Shown here: piece after piece, positions 1-11,081 of the stretch
How positions within the stretch are numbered: position 1 is the stretch's first letter
How the letters are laid out: every line of letters starts with the position of its first letter
Origin: Gelatoporia subvermispora B
Lineage: Eukaryota > Basidiomycota > Agaricomycetes > Polyporales > Gelatoporiaceae
Reading direction: 5' to 3'
DNA length: 64,000 bases
NCBI GenBank assembly: GCA_000320605.2
Contig: KB445802.1
Coordinates: forward strand, 735,122 to 799,121
Notes under the pieces: model-generated
What the model was told of the DNA's origin: nothing
Database searches by the model: none
The model's input: only the letters and a program-made list of their open reading frames with translations
Program-made: the position numbers and the translations under genes

Positions 1-3000
1 CCGTGCAAGGAGCCTTCCGATGCGCGGGATCCTTGGACGCGTTCCGAAGACATAATATCGCCCTCAACAGTATGTGAAGACCCAATCACAGGAGCATCAC
101 GCATGACATGAGTCACAATTCTCTCAGGACCAGGCCTTGCCGTGATATCTGATGGGGTCACGGGCTCGCAATCCGCAGAAGGTGGCACTTGCAGCGTGGG
201 ATGAGGAGAACGGCTGCGAGAAGTGACCGGGGTCAAGTATGGCTCTGTCGATCGACCTCGAGATGATGGAGTCCGCGTTGTCATGCCCGGCTCCTCCATC
301 TCTGTAGAGGCAAATACGGTAGACAAGGATGATGAATGGGTGACAGGCGAACCGGGGATAGAAGTCGCGACTGAGGCTCGAGACGACCGACGAGACGCAG
401 GCGATGGGACATTGCGCAGATACTGCTTGACAGGAGACGGCTGCACTCGTCGTCGCCATGCCCTTTGAATCCGAGCTGCGGCAAGACGTCTAGCGAATGC
501 GGCGATCTCGTCTTCTGTAGGTCCGCGCAACACCGTCGATACAGCATCGTGAGGGCTATGACCGGAAGACGCCAACAGCTGACGCTGCCGCCACGCTCGC
601 TGAATTTTCATTGCGGCACGGTGCCTGGAGAACGCAACGATCTCGTCCTCTGTGGGCCCATTGAACACGTTTGATGAGGTGCTCCAGGGTTCTTGGGCGA
701 AAGAAGCAGATTGCTGTCTCTGGCGCCAAGCTCGCTGAATCTTGGCTGCGGCATAGTGCCTAGCCAATGCGTTAATCTCTTCCTCGGTGGGTCCGTGATA
801 TGTCGGATCAATCGCTTCAATCGCATTGGGAGCGTCCACGCTTCACAAGATGTGAAACTTCGTAGGCGTAATGATCAACCAGTTGGTGCTTACCTGACGT
901 ATTCCAGGTCACGATCCGATAAATCAGGAGAACTTAGGTCTGGACCACAAATTCGACACGTCAGGATTCGTAGGAACCATGTGTAGAATTGAACGCACGT
1001 GAGCTCACTGCAGAGCGTACGCCAGGCTCGGAGACAGTACGAAAAAAGGGAGCCTTGTGCGTGCTATCAAGACCAACCTGAGACATACGCAGGTTATGTA
1101 CATGAGGGCGGTAACACAAAGCGAGAGCACTCACGGAGTTCGCCGTGTCCAACAGTAGAGGCGGAACTGTGAAGCCGTCAAGAGAAGCTGCGCGGTGATG
1201 CAATGGCGTTGACGGCAGTGATACAACTTCTGCTACGAGGACAGGCGAGGGAGATGAGGGGATCTGCTTGAACGTCACGACAAATCGAATCTAGAATGAG
1301 ATATGAAGGGTAGGCTTACCGATATGATGCCGCTTTGGACGCTCTGCGTTGCACTCGATCCCTGGTCCTCCGGAGTATGCTCTGCGGACATGTGCTGTGT
1401 ATCAACATCGTCAATGAGCCATTGCAAGTATCGAGGAAGCACAAAATTCCTGACATTCTTGTAGGCTGCTTGATCCACAAATCCGATGTTACATCGCGTG
1501 CAGTGAGGATGTGAGGCGGAAGCCCCGTAATGAGCTTGGAGAGAAGCCCTTGTGGCAAACGAAATGTTGCATGAATCGCATCGTATTGCTGGATGCTTGC
1601 TTTCTTTGTGCTGTATATACCACGTTACCTCACGACGTCAAGCTATCGGCTCCAAAGCACTGTACCTGCGTAAATAGATGCATATCTTCGCAAGCCTGTC
1701 CGCATATATGGCATTGACGATGTCGCTTGACGAAGTGTGCCTCTCGCTCGTCTTGATATAGCGATGCATCACAGATCTTGCAGGACCCGACCGAATGAAA
1801 CAGAGACATGTGCTGCAAGCAATACCACATATATTTTAGCTCGGATCGAAGACTCGATCCGTGAAGGTACATACCGCATTCAACACCGCCGCATTTCTCA
1901 GTCCTTCGGAACACCGAGAACATGTTAAATGTTTGGCACTCGCTCGATAGTGTTGTCTCAGATGCACTTCAGAGGCGAAATTCTGTTTACAATCGTCGCA
2001 ACGGTGAAGATCGATTTGACTAAGGCTTGAACCGGAATCCGAAGCCGTCTCGTCTTTCACAACTGCCGTCGGTGCTGAGCTCTTTGTACTAGACCATAAT
2101 CGAGAGTAAGATGTACTGTTTACCGGAGCGACTACATGCACACGAACCTCGGCGGGCTCCGTGGATGGTTTACTGACTCTATCTTTGGGGATGTCTTGGA
2201 AGAAGTCGACGCTGGTGCGGTGGGTGGGTGGTTCGCCGCCATATGCTGAATTGTCATTAGAGTTAGAACTTTCGATAAATGAGACACAGCCCACATTGTC
2301 GTAATCTTCGGGATCCGCGAAGCCAAGAACACAGTATGCGCAGAAACGATGAACCGGCATATCTCGGTAGTGATCTTGAAGCGCGCCAGCGGTAGCGAAG
2401 ACTTTCTTGCACGGTACACACTGTATAATTTCCTTGTACATATGTTTCATGACTTGATGCTGCATGGAGTAGTTGAAAAATAGCACGTGTTCAACAGCGG
2501 TACCTTAGAATGAGGACAGGTCATACCTCGCTGAAGCTTTGCTGATTCTCAAACCCGATCTTGCATTCGGTACACTTGGGATGCTCAGATGACGTGTCGA
2601 AATGACGCTGTCTTTCATCGACATAATACGCTACGTCGCATGCACCACAGTGCACGACTTGATGTTTCATTTGCATGTGCTAGGGCGTGTTGACTGAGTC
2701 AGAATCCTCATTGGAACATGGACGGCGGGAACCCTTACTGCATACAGAAGAGCCTGATTCATGACACCCTGGCCGCACCGAGAGCATTTTGGATGCTTGT
2801 CGCTCAGCTGATAGTGCTGCGCGAGTGCTTTCTCGGAGAGAAAGTCCATAGTACATTCGAAACACCACCCCAGAGCGCTGGCGGTAGGAGTAGGGACAGC
2901 CGCAGAGGACGTGGCATGAGTGCGCTGATGCTTCTGTAGAGCAGCTACAGATGCGAAGCTGAGCGAGCAGGAAGGGCACCGGTGCTGAGGCTGAGGTGCA

Positions 3001-3206
3001 GAAGCTTTGGAACTCGGAACTTGTGTCTTCGTGGTCGTTGCGTGCTCCAGAGCACGGTGACGATCCCGAGCCTCGGCGTTAGCAAACGGCTTCTGACAGA
3101 TCCCGCAGAGGCACCAGTCGTAGCGATGGCCCTTGTCAGTAGCGTGCTGGCGACCAGCAGCGTACGTCTTGAACTTCTTAGGGCAGGATTGACACTCGAA
3201 AGGCAT
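1..3206 (-). CDS. Multi-C2H2 zinc-finger protein with C-terminal IQ-like repeats (3' end outside window)
   Basis: Nine exons join in consistent phase: 3206-2739, 2679-2527, 2459-1875, 1812-1666, 1610-1320, 1263-1135, 1077-999, 939-894 and 840 to the window edge, giving more than 900 residues. The start is the ATG of MPFECQSC. The N-terminal half holds at least six modules of about 35 residues of the form C-x2-C-x(11-12)-H-x(n)-H-x2-C-x2-C, for example WCFECTMDFLSEKALAQHY followed by KCSRC. The introns in this half are phase 0 and fall just after finger modules, so the modules look like duplicated exons. The last exon carries three copies of a unit like GPTEDEI..FARR.AA..IQRAWR at about 800-720, 660-580 and 525-440, then a Ser/Thr/Pro-rich tail. 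The fingers suggest nucleic-acid or protein binding; the IQRAWR units resemble calmodulin-binding IQ motifs but lack a full consensus. The final exon has no stop in the window. Function unknown. Confidence 0.75.
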
Positions 3207-3760
3207 AGTAGGGCGGATGAAAAGCAATCGGGGTAGGTGAGGCGACCAGAACGACTGCAATCAATTATACTTGAGTGTATGCCTCGTGTGCACCTTGAGG
3301 ACGAGGTCCGAGCGAAAAGCATTCGGTATTCGCCTGAGTAGCATGGCTTGAGCTACAGTCTGTTTGCCGCAACCCGCACAATGCACCTAAGGCCTTCTAC
3401 AGTCTGTTGGCCCGAGACCCGGGATTGAGAACCAGCGTCAGCGGTGATCTGATTGTGAGAGAATCGGAATTTGATGCGATGCGTGACGCCCGAGAGAACT
3501 TGGCGCCGAAAATGAAGTGCTATGGCTTCATCGGTGGCTTGGTGAGCACCTGAGATCAGTTGTGAGCGAAGATTCGCTCGCACAAAATTTCCATTCAAGC
3601 TACAGTAAATCGTATACTGGAGGAGAAAGATGATCCGCTATCGGCAAGTCCGTGATACAGCCCAGAAACGTATCTCTTCAACGTTATCGATACAGCACGC
3701 AAAACGAGGTTCAGGCAAGATTGCAACGTGGTAGAAGGCTATGCTCGAATGCCGAGTCCA
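3207..3760. other. Intergenic, no gene seen
   Basis: This lies between the start of the zinc-finger gene and the 3' end of the DUF4336 gene. It should contain the zinc-finger gene's promoter. Short ORFs in it have no recognisable motif and no splice continuation. Confidence 0.5.
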
Positions 3761-5024
3761 TTAATTCAGATACCACTTGTAGGCCTCCCTCCAGGCCTTG
3801 TTACCATCCTTCTCGATGACGTCCTATGTCATGCCTATATCAGATGGCAACCAGCAGGTGTGATGAAGCGGGAACATACTCCGTGGCAAGGAATTATACG
3901 TTCGAAATCCCAATCGGCAACGGTTTTGGCATCTCGCTTCATCGCTCTGCAAGATGGAACGTGAGACGGTGATACATTTCCCAATGTCGCGAACGTACGC
4001 TTTATCCGTTCCCAGACCCCATAGGAATTGCTTGTGCAACCACATGTATGGGTTAAGCGTGCCGAAAACCGGGAGCTTTCCGGAAGAATTTGTCTTCGAG
4101 TACTATACGTGATTGTATCAGACTTCACGCGCAACAGTTATCGAAAAAAATTATTACTTGTTCAGTAGCGGGCAAATTGAACAAAAGGTCTGCTTCGATT
4201 AGAGTTCTTGACGCGGGATGGAAGAAAGCAACGTCTTTATTCTTAAATCCGGAGAAATAACTGAGAAATCGTTTTAGATTGCACGGGGTCCCATGAGTCT
4301 GTTCCTCACCAATGCTTGATCTGCGTGTGTGACAATGAGGACTCAGCGTTGTCAGAAGAAGCAAGCGGGAACGCACATCAGATTCGAATCCATACTGTGT
4401 GCCAGCAGGATCAGATCCCCAAGCTACGGCAGGTCAGAGATGGGCATTGGACGGGTATGACCGGGGCAAACCTCCGTCAAAGTTGAGACCTGTGTCCGCT
4501 TGCTTCTTGATGGCATCTTTTTCGGCTACTAGTTTGGCTTGTGGATATGCTTTCTTGAATTCGTCTAACCAATGCATCATCGTCTCAGTGGCTTCTGACG
4601 TACATGAGACGCATATACTCACCGAGATACAGGTAATGCACAGAGTCCGCGCCCACAATCCATCTATGGACTGTCTTTAGTTATGCGAATCCATATCGGC
4701 TCGGATGCTTACTTGACAGGCCCAATCTCGTCTAACTTCTGCTTTGTCTCCGCAGTCAAAGGCGTGGATGCCAAAACCCAAACGTCTCCGTTCTGCATTT
4801 TGATGGCTGTCGAGCGTCCACCGAACGGGATGAACCCAAAACGAGCAAATGGACTAAGACAGGTCCAGGTCGGTAAGACTGTTTTACACGAGAGTATGCG
4901 CACCATGAGAACGTCCAGACGTCCTTCGTCACCTAGATTACTACCTCAGTCAACCACTGAGGTCTTGATGCATACTGTACGATACACACACCTCCCTGAT
5001 TACACAGTTTGCGCTGCTGGCCAT
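3761..5024 (-). CDS. DUF4336 domain protein, 243 aa, 11 exons
   Basis: The spliced frame is 5024-4992, 4932-4904, 4853-4713, 4663-4623, 4564-4472, 4423-4377, 4320-4310, 4260-4158, 4102-3999, 3946-3880 and 3823-3761. It is open from MASSANCVIREV to WYLN-stop with every phase matching. Recognisable family stretches are GRSTAIKMQNGDVWVLAS, WIVGADSVHYLYL, DEFKKAYPQAKL, CYFSGFKNKDVAF, TLIEADLLFNLPATEQ and DWDFERIIPCHGDVI. The family is annotated as DUF4336 and its overall layout resembles a metallo-beta-lactamase-like fold; no reaction can be assigned here. The exon at 4320-4310 is only 11 nt but is needed to give IKHCYFSGF. Length is normal for the family. It is divergently arranged with the F-box-like gene over a 459-bp spacer. 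Confidence 0.88.
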
Positions 5025-5483
5025 CGTGTACAACGTATACAATTTAACGGGTTTGTGCTTGAGGATATCTGTAGCTGACGGTAATGGGAGAAGAGAAGAG
5101 TTTGGCCTCCTGAAGGCCTGACGACTCGGACGCTAGTCGAGGCGAGGCAGGGCGAGGCCTAGGATGGAGAACGCGCGCTGACTCGTATGCAACTGCGCAA
5201 CAGCAGTGACGCAATACCGCTGCACGTGGCGCGGTCAAGCGATCGTTGCGCCACGAACGCGTCTTGGAAGCACGTGTTGCACGCGTTCGGTCACGTGAAC
5301 CACATCTACATGGTGATGGGCGAGTCGCAAGTCGCAAAGCGCAATCCGTGCGGCAGCGGGACTACTGCTGCAAATCGTATTGATTGTCTTGAAAGGGAGT
5401 TGTGAGTGTTGTGAATCTCGTAGCGATATAACTGCTTTCTGATCATATTCCAGTCTTAGTTGGGCCGACTTTTTTGTGCCACG
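5025..5483. promoter_or_regulatory. Shared divergent promoter region
   Basis: 459 bp separate the ATG of the DUF4336 gene (minus) from the first ATG of the F-box-like gene (plus), so both promoters must lie here. GC-rich blocks occur at 5130-5300. No specific transcription-factor site can be assigned. Confidence 0.45.
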
Positions 5484-7181
5484 ATGACATCCTCGCTATC
5501 ACAGCCGAAGGTGGTTGAGGATTTGCTCCTCTACATCGCACGATGGCTCCCGCGTTCAGACTTGCTGTCCTTCATGCGCGTGTCCCGCGCTTCGAACAGT
5601 GCTGGACTCGAACTCAGGTTCGCACACACGACCCTGTGAAGCAAACGCTTATCATTCAGTTCCACGTATACATGTTCTCAGACCCGTCGACTCAATTTCC
5701 GCTACTACGAGAGATCTACGTCCTGTGGAGCCCTGATCATCTCAAACTTGCGTCCGATGACAGCGAGGATTCTGATGAAATGGACACTGACAGCGACCTG
5801 GACGAAACGGAAAGCACCTTGAAGGCACTGGAGGGAGTAGCAATGCAGCATCTCGTGGAGATTCTGGGGAATGCTCGATACCTGACTAGGTTCCAATTGA
5901 ACGGGGCTGAAGATTTCTTCTCCTTCGAACCTCGCCTCGTATCCAACATTCAGTCCATGGAGCTACTCAAAGTACTTGTCCTCAAGAGGATATCCGACCG
6001 GGGTGCAGCTGTCATGCGGAATTTGAGCGCACCTTTGACAGCTCTGGGACTCTGGGGAAGGTCTTCCTATCCTTTCGATGACGAACTCCTTGCAAATTTT
6101 GCTGGCAGTTTTGTTCATCTCGTACTCCCCTCCATCGAACCCCCCACCGAGCTCAGCCGCATCCAATGCCCTCGTGTTGAATGTCTCGCTATCTGTCAGA
6201 CGCCCCCACTTCGATCCATCAGCACATTGATCCATCTCTTCCCCAATGTTACCTCTCTCAGTATCCAAGAAGACGACACGGATATCCCAATGTCGGAGAG
6301 AGTTGAATTTCGGCGCCGTAATCAACTAGTACAAGAGACGGAGCGGTGGAGCGCGCTGGACTATCTCGGTGGTTATGTCACCACGCTGTGGACATTGGCT
6401 ATACAGTGTCCCGTTCGACATCTAGTCCTGGTTGCCAGGAGTGACGTGCAAAGAGGACTCGCGCCCTCACAGAGATACCTTCCCCCTTGACGTCGAATTT
6501 GTTACAGACCCACCGACCGACGGATCTCACCTTTCACTTCGACTACAGTCGCCAAACGTTTGGTTGTCTTCGAGGACTGTCAGAAGGATTATCACATCTC
6601 AACCATCTAATTGTGTCTTTCAAGATTAACGTGAACAGGAGAAACGTGAACGTTTACGACGGATCGGCCCGACGTCTAGCTGTGAGACTCTTGCCGTTCC
6701 TTGTATCCGTGGTACTGACACCCGTCTTAGTCCGCCTTGTTCGACGTCTTCCGGTCCGTGTCTGTGAAGTTCTCGAGTTCATATTGCTCCGCAGATGAGG
6801 TACATTGTCGATGATCCATTCCGCGTCCACCTCACCCGCTTCCGCGCCCTCTTCAAGGAGGAACTCCCTAACGAACTGGTGAAAGTTTGCCCGTCATTAC
6901 AACGCATAATATATGCGGAGCAAGGAAAGGGTACCTCTTGGATTCGTTTCCTATGGCAGCCAACTACCGATGGAGAAGGAGTTCAACTGCACAGTATCTT
7001 AAGAGCTGATTACGACCAGATTGCAAACGCTTACGATTTGCATAAGGATCGGCACTGGAACAAGTGGCATCCACAAGCGTTCGAAGAGTTGTTCCCTTTG
7101 CGCTCAGTCCATTTGCGAGAACGTTATGATTTACAATTTTGTGACTACCCGGAGGAAGATGAATGGGATGAGTATTCGTAA
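5484..7181 (+). CDS. F-box-like protein with a leucine-rich C-terminal region (exon joins partly unresolved)
   Basis: Exon 1 starts at 5484 and reads VVEDLLLYIARWLPRSDLL followed by SFMRVSRASNSAGLEL, a pattern typical of N-terminal F-boxes in basidiomycetes, which bind Skp1 in SCF ubiquitin ligases. The next open frame, up to about 6430, contains leucine-rich segments such as FPLLREIYVLW and HLFPNVTSLSI plus an acidic stretch. Later pieces lie at about 6508-6630 (HLNHLIVSF) and 6795-7181, ending in EEDEWDEYS-stop. The join after exon 1 could not be fixed: the obvious donor at 5618 and acceptor at 5660 are out of phase, while an intron from 5636 to 5730 would be in phase. The join near 6440-6510 is also uncertain. 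A frameshifted copy cannot be excluded. Confidence 0.55.
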
Positions 7182-8180
7182 TCGTCAGCTGAAAGACTGA
7201 ACGGTCTACACCATGATCGAATACCTCTCCTTATTAACACTCGCCGCTCTTTCCCGTAAACAACCCCCCCCCCCCCTCCAACCAACTTCTAAAACTCATA
7301 GTCCTGCCGACTTCGTCTGACTTGCATATGAATGGCTGCATGAAGTTCTCGTACTGCTGGGAAACATAGTGTACGCCATGCCTAAGAAGCCGATCGATAA
7401 CTCACATCCCCGCCGGCCAAGCCCGTATTTTCCGACCAATGAGCTGGTTAAATTCAATCGTGCGTGCATAGGCTCTCTCCGAAACATCAGTCTTGACGTG
7501 TCCCTCATTCATGTCGGCGAAAGCCAGCGGCCGTGGCTCATCTAAACGGTATCATCTATTTTTCCATGATCCAGGGGTATCTGGACCACAGTCACTACGG
7601 TCCGACCCGTGCAAGACATTACATGCGTTTATAATTCCATTGGTACCGGACCAACCGCTATGAAGCTAGCGCTGCTTGCAATCGATCGATCCACCACACA
7701 GTAGTACTGAGCAGGCCACAACTCATATGGACTGCGGCTTAGTCAGCTAATGGTTCTGTTGGTGTCTGGGAGCTCTTCCGGATATACTGACTAGCTGCGT
7801 ATCCCGAGTCAGTGAATGTCGGTTAGCACGCCACGATGTTCAGGCGGCAAGCGACTGGCGCTGATATACGGTCTTGCTTGAAACACAACACATTGACTAT
7901 AGCAGATAGAGCGGCGAGCGTGGTCCTGCTCTCACTTGACTTTTTGCCGAAGACGTGATAACTGCTATGACCTTGTCAGAACCTCCTTCATTCCCATGCA
8001 CGCATCAAGTATCACCAATCCCCCCCTGGATCGTGCCTTAGCACCTGGTATTCTAGAGACGCTGGCCCTCTCGCTTGAAGCTCCTGGTGCACTGACCGAG
8101 GATTGCCTCGATCTATAAAAACTCGGGATACTTTCGTTGTAGAATCAGGGCCAGTCCTCGACATACACTCTAATCTCGAA
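7182..8180. other. Intergenic, about 1 kb, with poly-C tract and TATA-like box
   Basis: No supportable gene. A run of about 13 C lies near 7266. A TATA-like CTATAAAAAC at about 8112-8121 sits some 65 bp upstream of the secreted-protein ATG and is the likely core promoter of that gene. Confidence 0.5.
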
Positions 8181-8783
8181 ATGCTCTCCCTTTCGTCCCT
8201 GTTTGTCAGTCTCGTCACTGCGGCCATTGCTGTCCAGGGTGCCACCCTCCAGGCACGACAGATTATGAGCTTTTCGAATGGGACGATTAGCCAGCCAGTT
8301 GCCAACGAACTCCTCGTCGCAAACACCGCGTTCGACTTCTCTTACAGCCAGCCGAACTCTTGCGAGTCGGACTTGAGCACGTTCACTGTCTGGCTCACCG
8401 CGCAGGAGCCCGCGTTCTCCCAGCTGGACGCTGATGGCAACTTCCCGGATGGCGAATTCTTGTTTAACTTCGGCGAATTCAGCGTAACCAATTTCGGCGA
8501 GTAACTGTGCCTAAGCATAAACTCTGCTGAACATTAACACGTCTTAATGTTCAGGTCTTCCGCCGTTCGGCACCCCTCCCCCTCCCACGCTTACCACGCC
8601 GGACCTTGGCGGTGGAAGTCAGTCACTATTCTTTGCCGTGGTCGGCGACTTCCAAGATTGTCCTGTGAGTCTCAGCAGATTCGACTGCTACTAGGGGTTT
8701 GTCCTTACAACTTTCATCTTCAGCCCGATATCCCGAACGAGTACGGCCTAGTATTTGTTCCTGTGACTTACGAGAGCGCGTAA
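8181..8783 (+). CDS. Small secreted protein
   Basis: The start at 8181 (MLSLSSLFVSLVTAAIAVQG) gives a classic hydrophobic signal peptide; the in-frame upstream ATG at 8103 would bury it. The mature part contains PNSCESDLSTFTVWLTAQ and FNFGEFSVTNFGE. A second exon reads PFGTPPPPTLTTPDLGGG..LFFAVVGDFQDCP and a third PDIPNEYGLVFVPVTYESA-stop, with the intron between them at about 8656-8721. The join between exons 1 and 2 (GA|GTAACT to TTCAG|GTCTTCC) does not restore the PFGTPPPP frame, so that boundary is uncertain or the copy carries a one-base lesion. I recognise no function. Confidence 0.6.
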
Positions 8784-9200
8784 AGCCACGGCTTGTGCGA
8801 GGATTTTGTATATCACAGGATGGAAAAATCGAACACATGCATGCTTCGCGTTAGATCAATCGGTTATGTTCGAGTATAGATTGCGAAAGTTTCGCAGTGA
8901 CGCGTCATGCCATCCATTGCATGGTGCGCTTACGACAAAGAAGGTGCAAGCAAAAAATACAACATGGCATTGCATGAGTCATGCTCGTTGAGTGCTAGAC
9001 TGACAGGATATGCTACAATATACTACCACGCGTACCCCAGACCATGTTGAACCGTCTAGGCGGGCTCGACTATGTTGAATGTCCGCCCTTTTGAAAGCTC
9101 TATACAATATATACGCCCGACTCAAATTCCGTCCGCCATCCTTACCATGATTCCCCCACGCACCCGTCACACCTACTCAGAGATAGCGACAACCTAACGT
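8784..9200. other. Convergent 3' spacer
   Basis: The region lies between the 3' ends of the secreted-protein gene (plus) and SHMT (minus). No coding or RNA signal seen; it presumably holds both polyadenylation regions. Confidence 0.5.
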
Positions 9201-11081
9201 CTAGTCGTCCTCCTCGATACCCGCGGGGCGCACGAGCTTCGATGACTGGACACCGGGGAGAGGCCACTTGCGCGCAAACGCGCGAACCTCGCGGCGGAGG
9301 TCGATGACGGTCTTCGCACCAACCTTGCCCTCTTCGACGGTGCTCGCGACGCGCACGAAGTCCTTGAGGAGCTTGCTGCCCGCCTCCTTCTGGAGCACGA
9401 GCGCGACCTGCACTGCACGGTGCAGGAAGTCCGCAACGACCTTCATGTCGTCCGCGAGCATGTCACGCGAGGTGAGCGCAGAGGTGCCGAGACGGATACC
9501 GCCAGGGACCTGCGCAGATGCGTCACCGGAGACAGCGTTTTCTGGAAGAAGCGCGGAATAAGTAAAACAGTCTTCAAGGAGAAGCTAACAAGACGCACTG
9601 TTGATGGTGATGCCAACAAGGTCGCAGAGCTTCTCGAGCTTGCTACCGGTCAGGCCGAGCGGGCGCAGGTCCCAGAGTACGAGGTGGTTGTCGGTACCCT
9701 GCGTCTGGAGCTTGTAACCGCGCGAGACGAGCTCGTCGCCGAGAGTCCTCGCGTTAACAACAACCTGCTTCGCGTACTCCTTCCACGTGGGCTGGCTCGC
9801 CTGGAGAAGGGTGGTCGCAATTGCAGCAATGGTCTGATGGCATAGAGCGGTCTCAATAACATTATCCTATCGGTACCACGGAAGCGGAGAACTCACGTGG
9901 TTGTGGGGACCACCTTGGCACGCCGGGAAGACGGCATCGTTGACGCGCTTCTCAAGGTCCTTCGCCTTCAGGCTGTCCTTACGGAAGAAGATAAGACCAG
10001 CACGGGGGCCACGGAGTGTCTTGTGCCTGAGGAGCGCCCAGTAAGTACTCAATGGATCAACAGATCAAGATGGAATGACCGCCACTCACGTGGTAGTGGT
10101 GACGACATCGCAGTACTCAAAGGGATCCGCGAGCTCGCCAGCAGCAACGAGACCAGAAGTGTGCGCGATGTCGGCCATGAGGAACGCATCGTGCTCATCC
10201 GCGACCGCGCGCAGGGTGGTGTAATCCCAGTCACGGGGGTACGCGGACGCACCGCAGATGATGAGACGGGGCTTGAAGATGCGCGCCTGCTTCTTGAGGC
10301 CCTCATAGTCAATGAGATGGGTCGAGGGGTCGAGAGCGTAGGGTAAGGACTGGAAGTAGATCGAAGACGCAGTCATCTTCTTCTTCGCGGTCTATAGCAG
10401 CATGTCAACCAGGAAAACGTATAGAAATATTCCGAGAGGCGTACGTAGTAACCGTGGGTCAGGTGACCACCATCAGGCAGACCAAGACCCATGAGGCGAT
10501 CCTGAGGCTGCAGGAGCGCAGTGAGGGCAGCGAAGCTGTGCCATACGTCAGGAATGGGACGAATAAATTTCTCAAGTAACATACTTGGCGGTCTGCACGT
10601 ATGAAGTGAGTGATCGGCAGCTGAACAATTTTAGGAGTAAAGACTTACACTACCGGAGTAGGGCTGGACGTTCACGCCCCACTTAGCGGGGTCGAGGTGG
10701 AACGCCTGCAGCGCACGCTTTTGGCAAAGAACCTCGAGCTCGTCAATCCACTCGTTACCACCGTAGTAACGGGCGTTAGGCAGACCCTCGGAGTACTTGT
10801 TGGTGAGGATAGAGCCGTTGGCCTCCATCGCCGCCAAGCTCGTCAAGTTCTACAGCGCCCCCTATCAGCTGGGGCCCTACCAAGATGTAGGCACACACTA
10901 ACCTCCGACGCGATGAGCTCGAGCCCTGAGTACTGCCTCCATGTCTCCTTGTCGAGGATGTTCTGCACCTCAGGGTCGATCTCCGCTAGGGGCGCGTACA
11001 GCGGCTTGTTCTGTTGCAAAAAGTAAAGACATGCTGGTGAAAGCAATACAGACAACGCACGAAGTCTGGGGTGGCGGACAT
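9201..11081 (-). CDS. SHM2: Serine hydroxymethyltransferase, cytosolic type, 478 aa
   Basis: This enzyme interconverts serine plus tetrahydrofolate and glycine plus 5,10-methylene-tetrahydrofolate using pyridoxal phosphate. Nine exons join in phase: 11081-11061, 11010-10903, 10849-10649, 10592-10585, 10535-10445, 10391-10090, 10026-9897, 9833-9599 and 9541-9201. Family motifs are [73 protein letters not shown] and [16 protein letters not shown], which holds the PLP-binding lysine, then [20 protein letters not shown]. The exon at 10592-10585 is only 8 nt (encoding T-A and part of N) but is required for STANF. The protein begins MSATPDF with no mitochondrial presequence, hence the cytosolic call. 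The paralogue symbol is inferred from yeast naming. Confidence 0.93.

Noticed and set aside
1836..3260. Two separate zinc-finger genes
   Set aside because: The ORFs at 2667-3260 and 1836-2486 are exons of one gene: the intervening 153-nt exon and both introns fit in phase 0.
5543..6490. ATG at 5543 as the start of the F-box-like gene
   Set aside because: The first 38 codons of that ORF are an out-of-frame reading of the F-box exon that starts at 5484.
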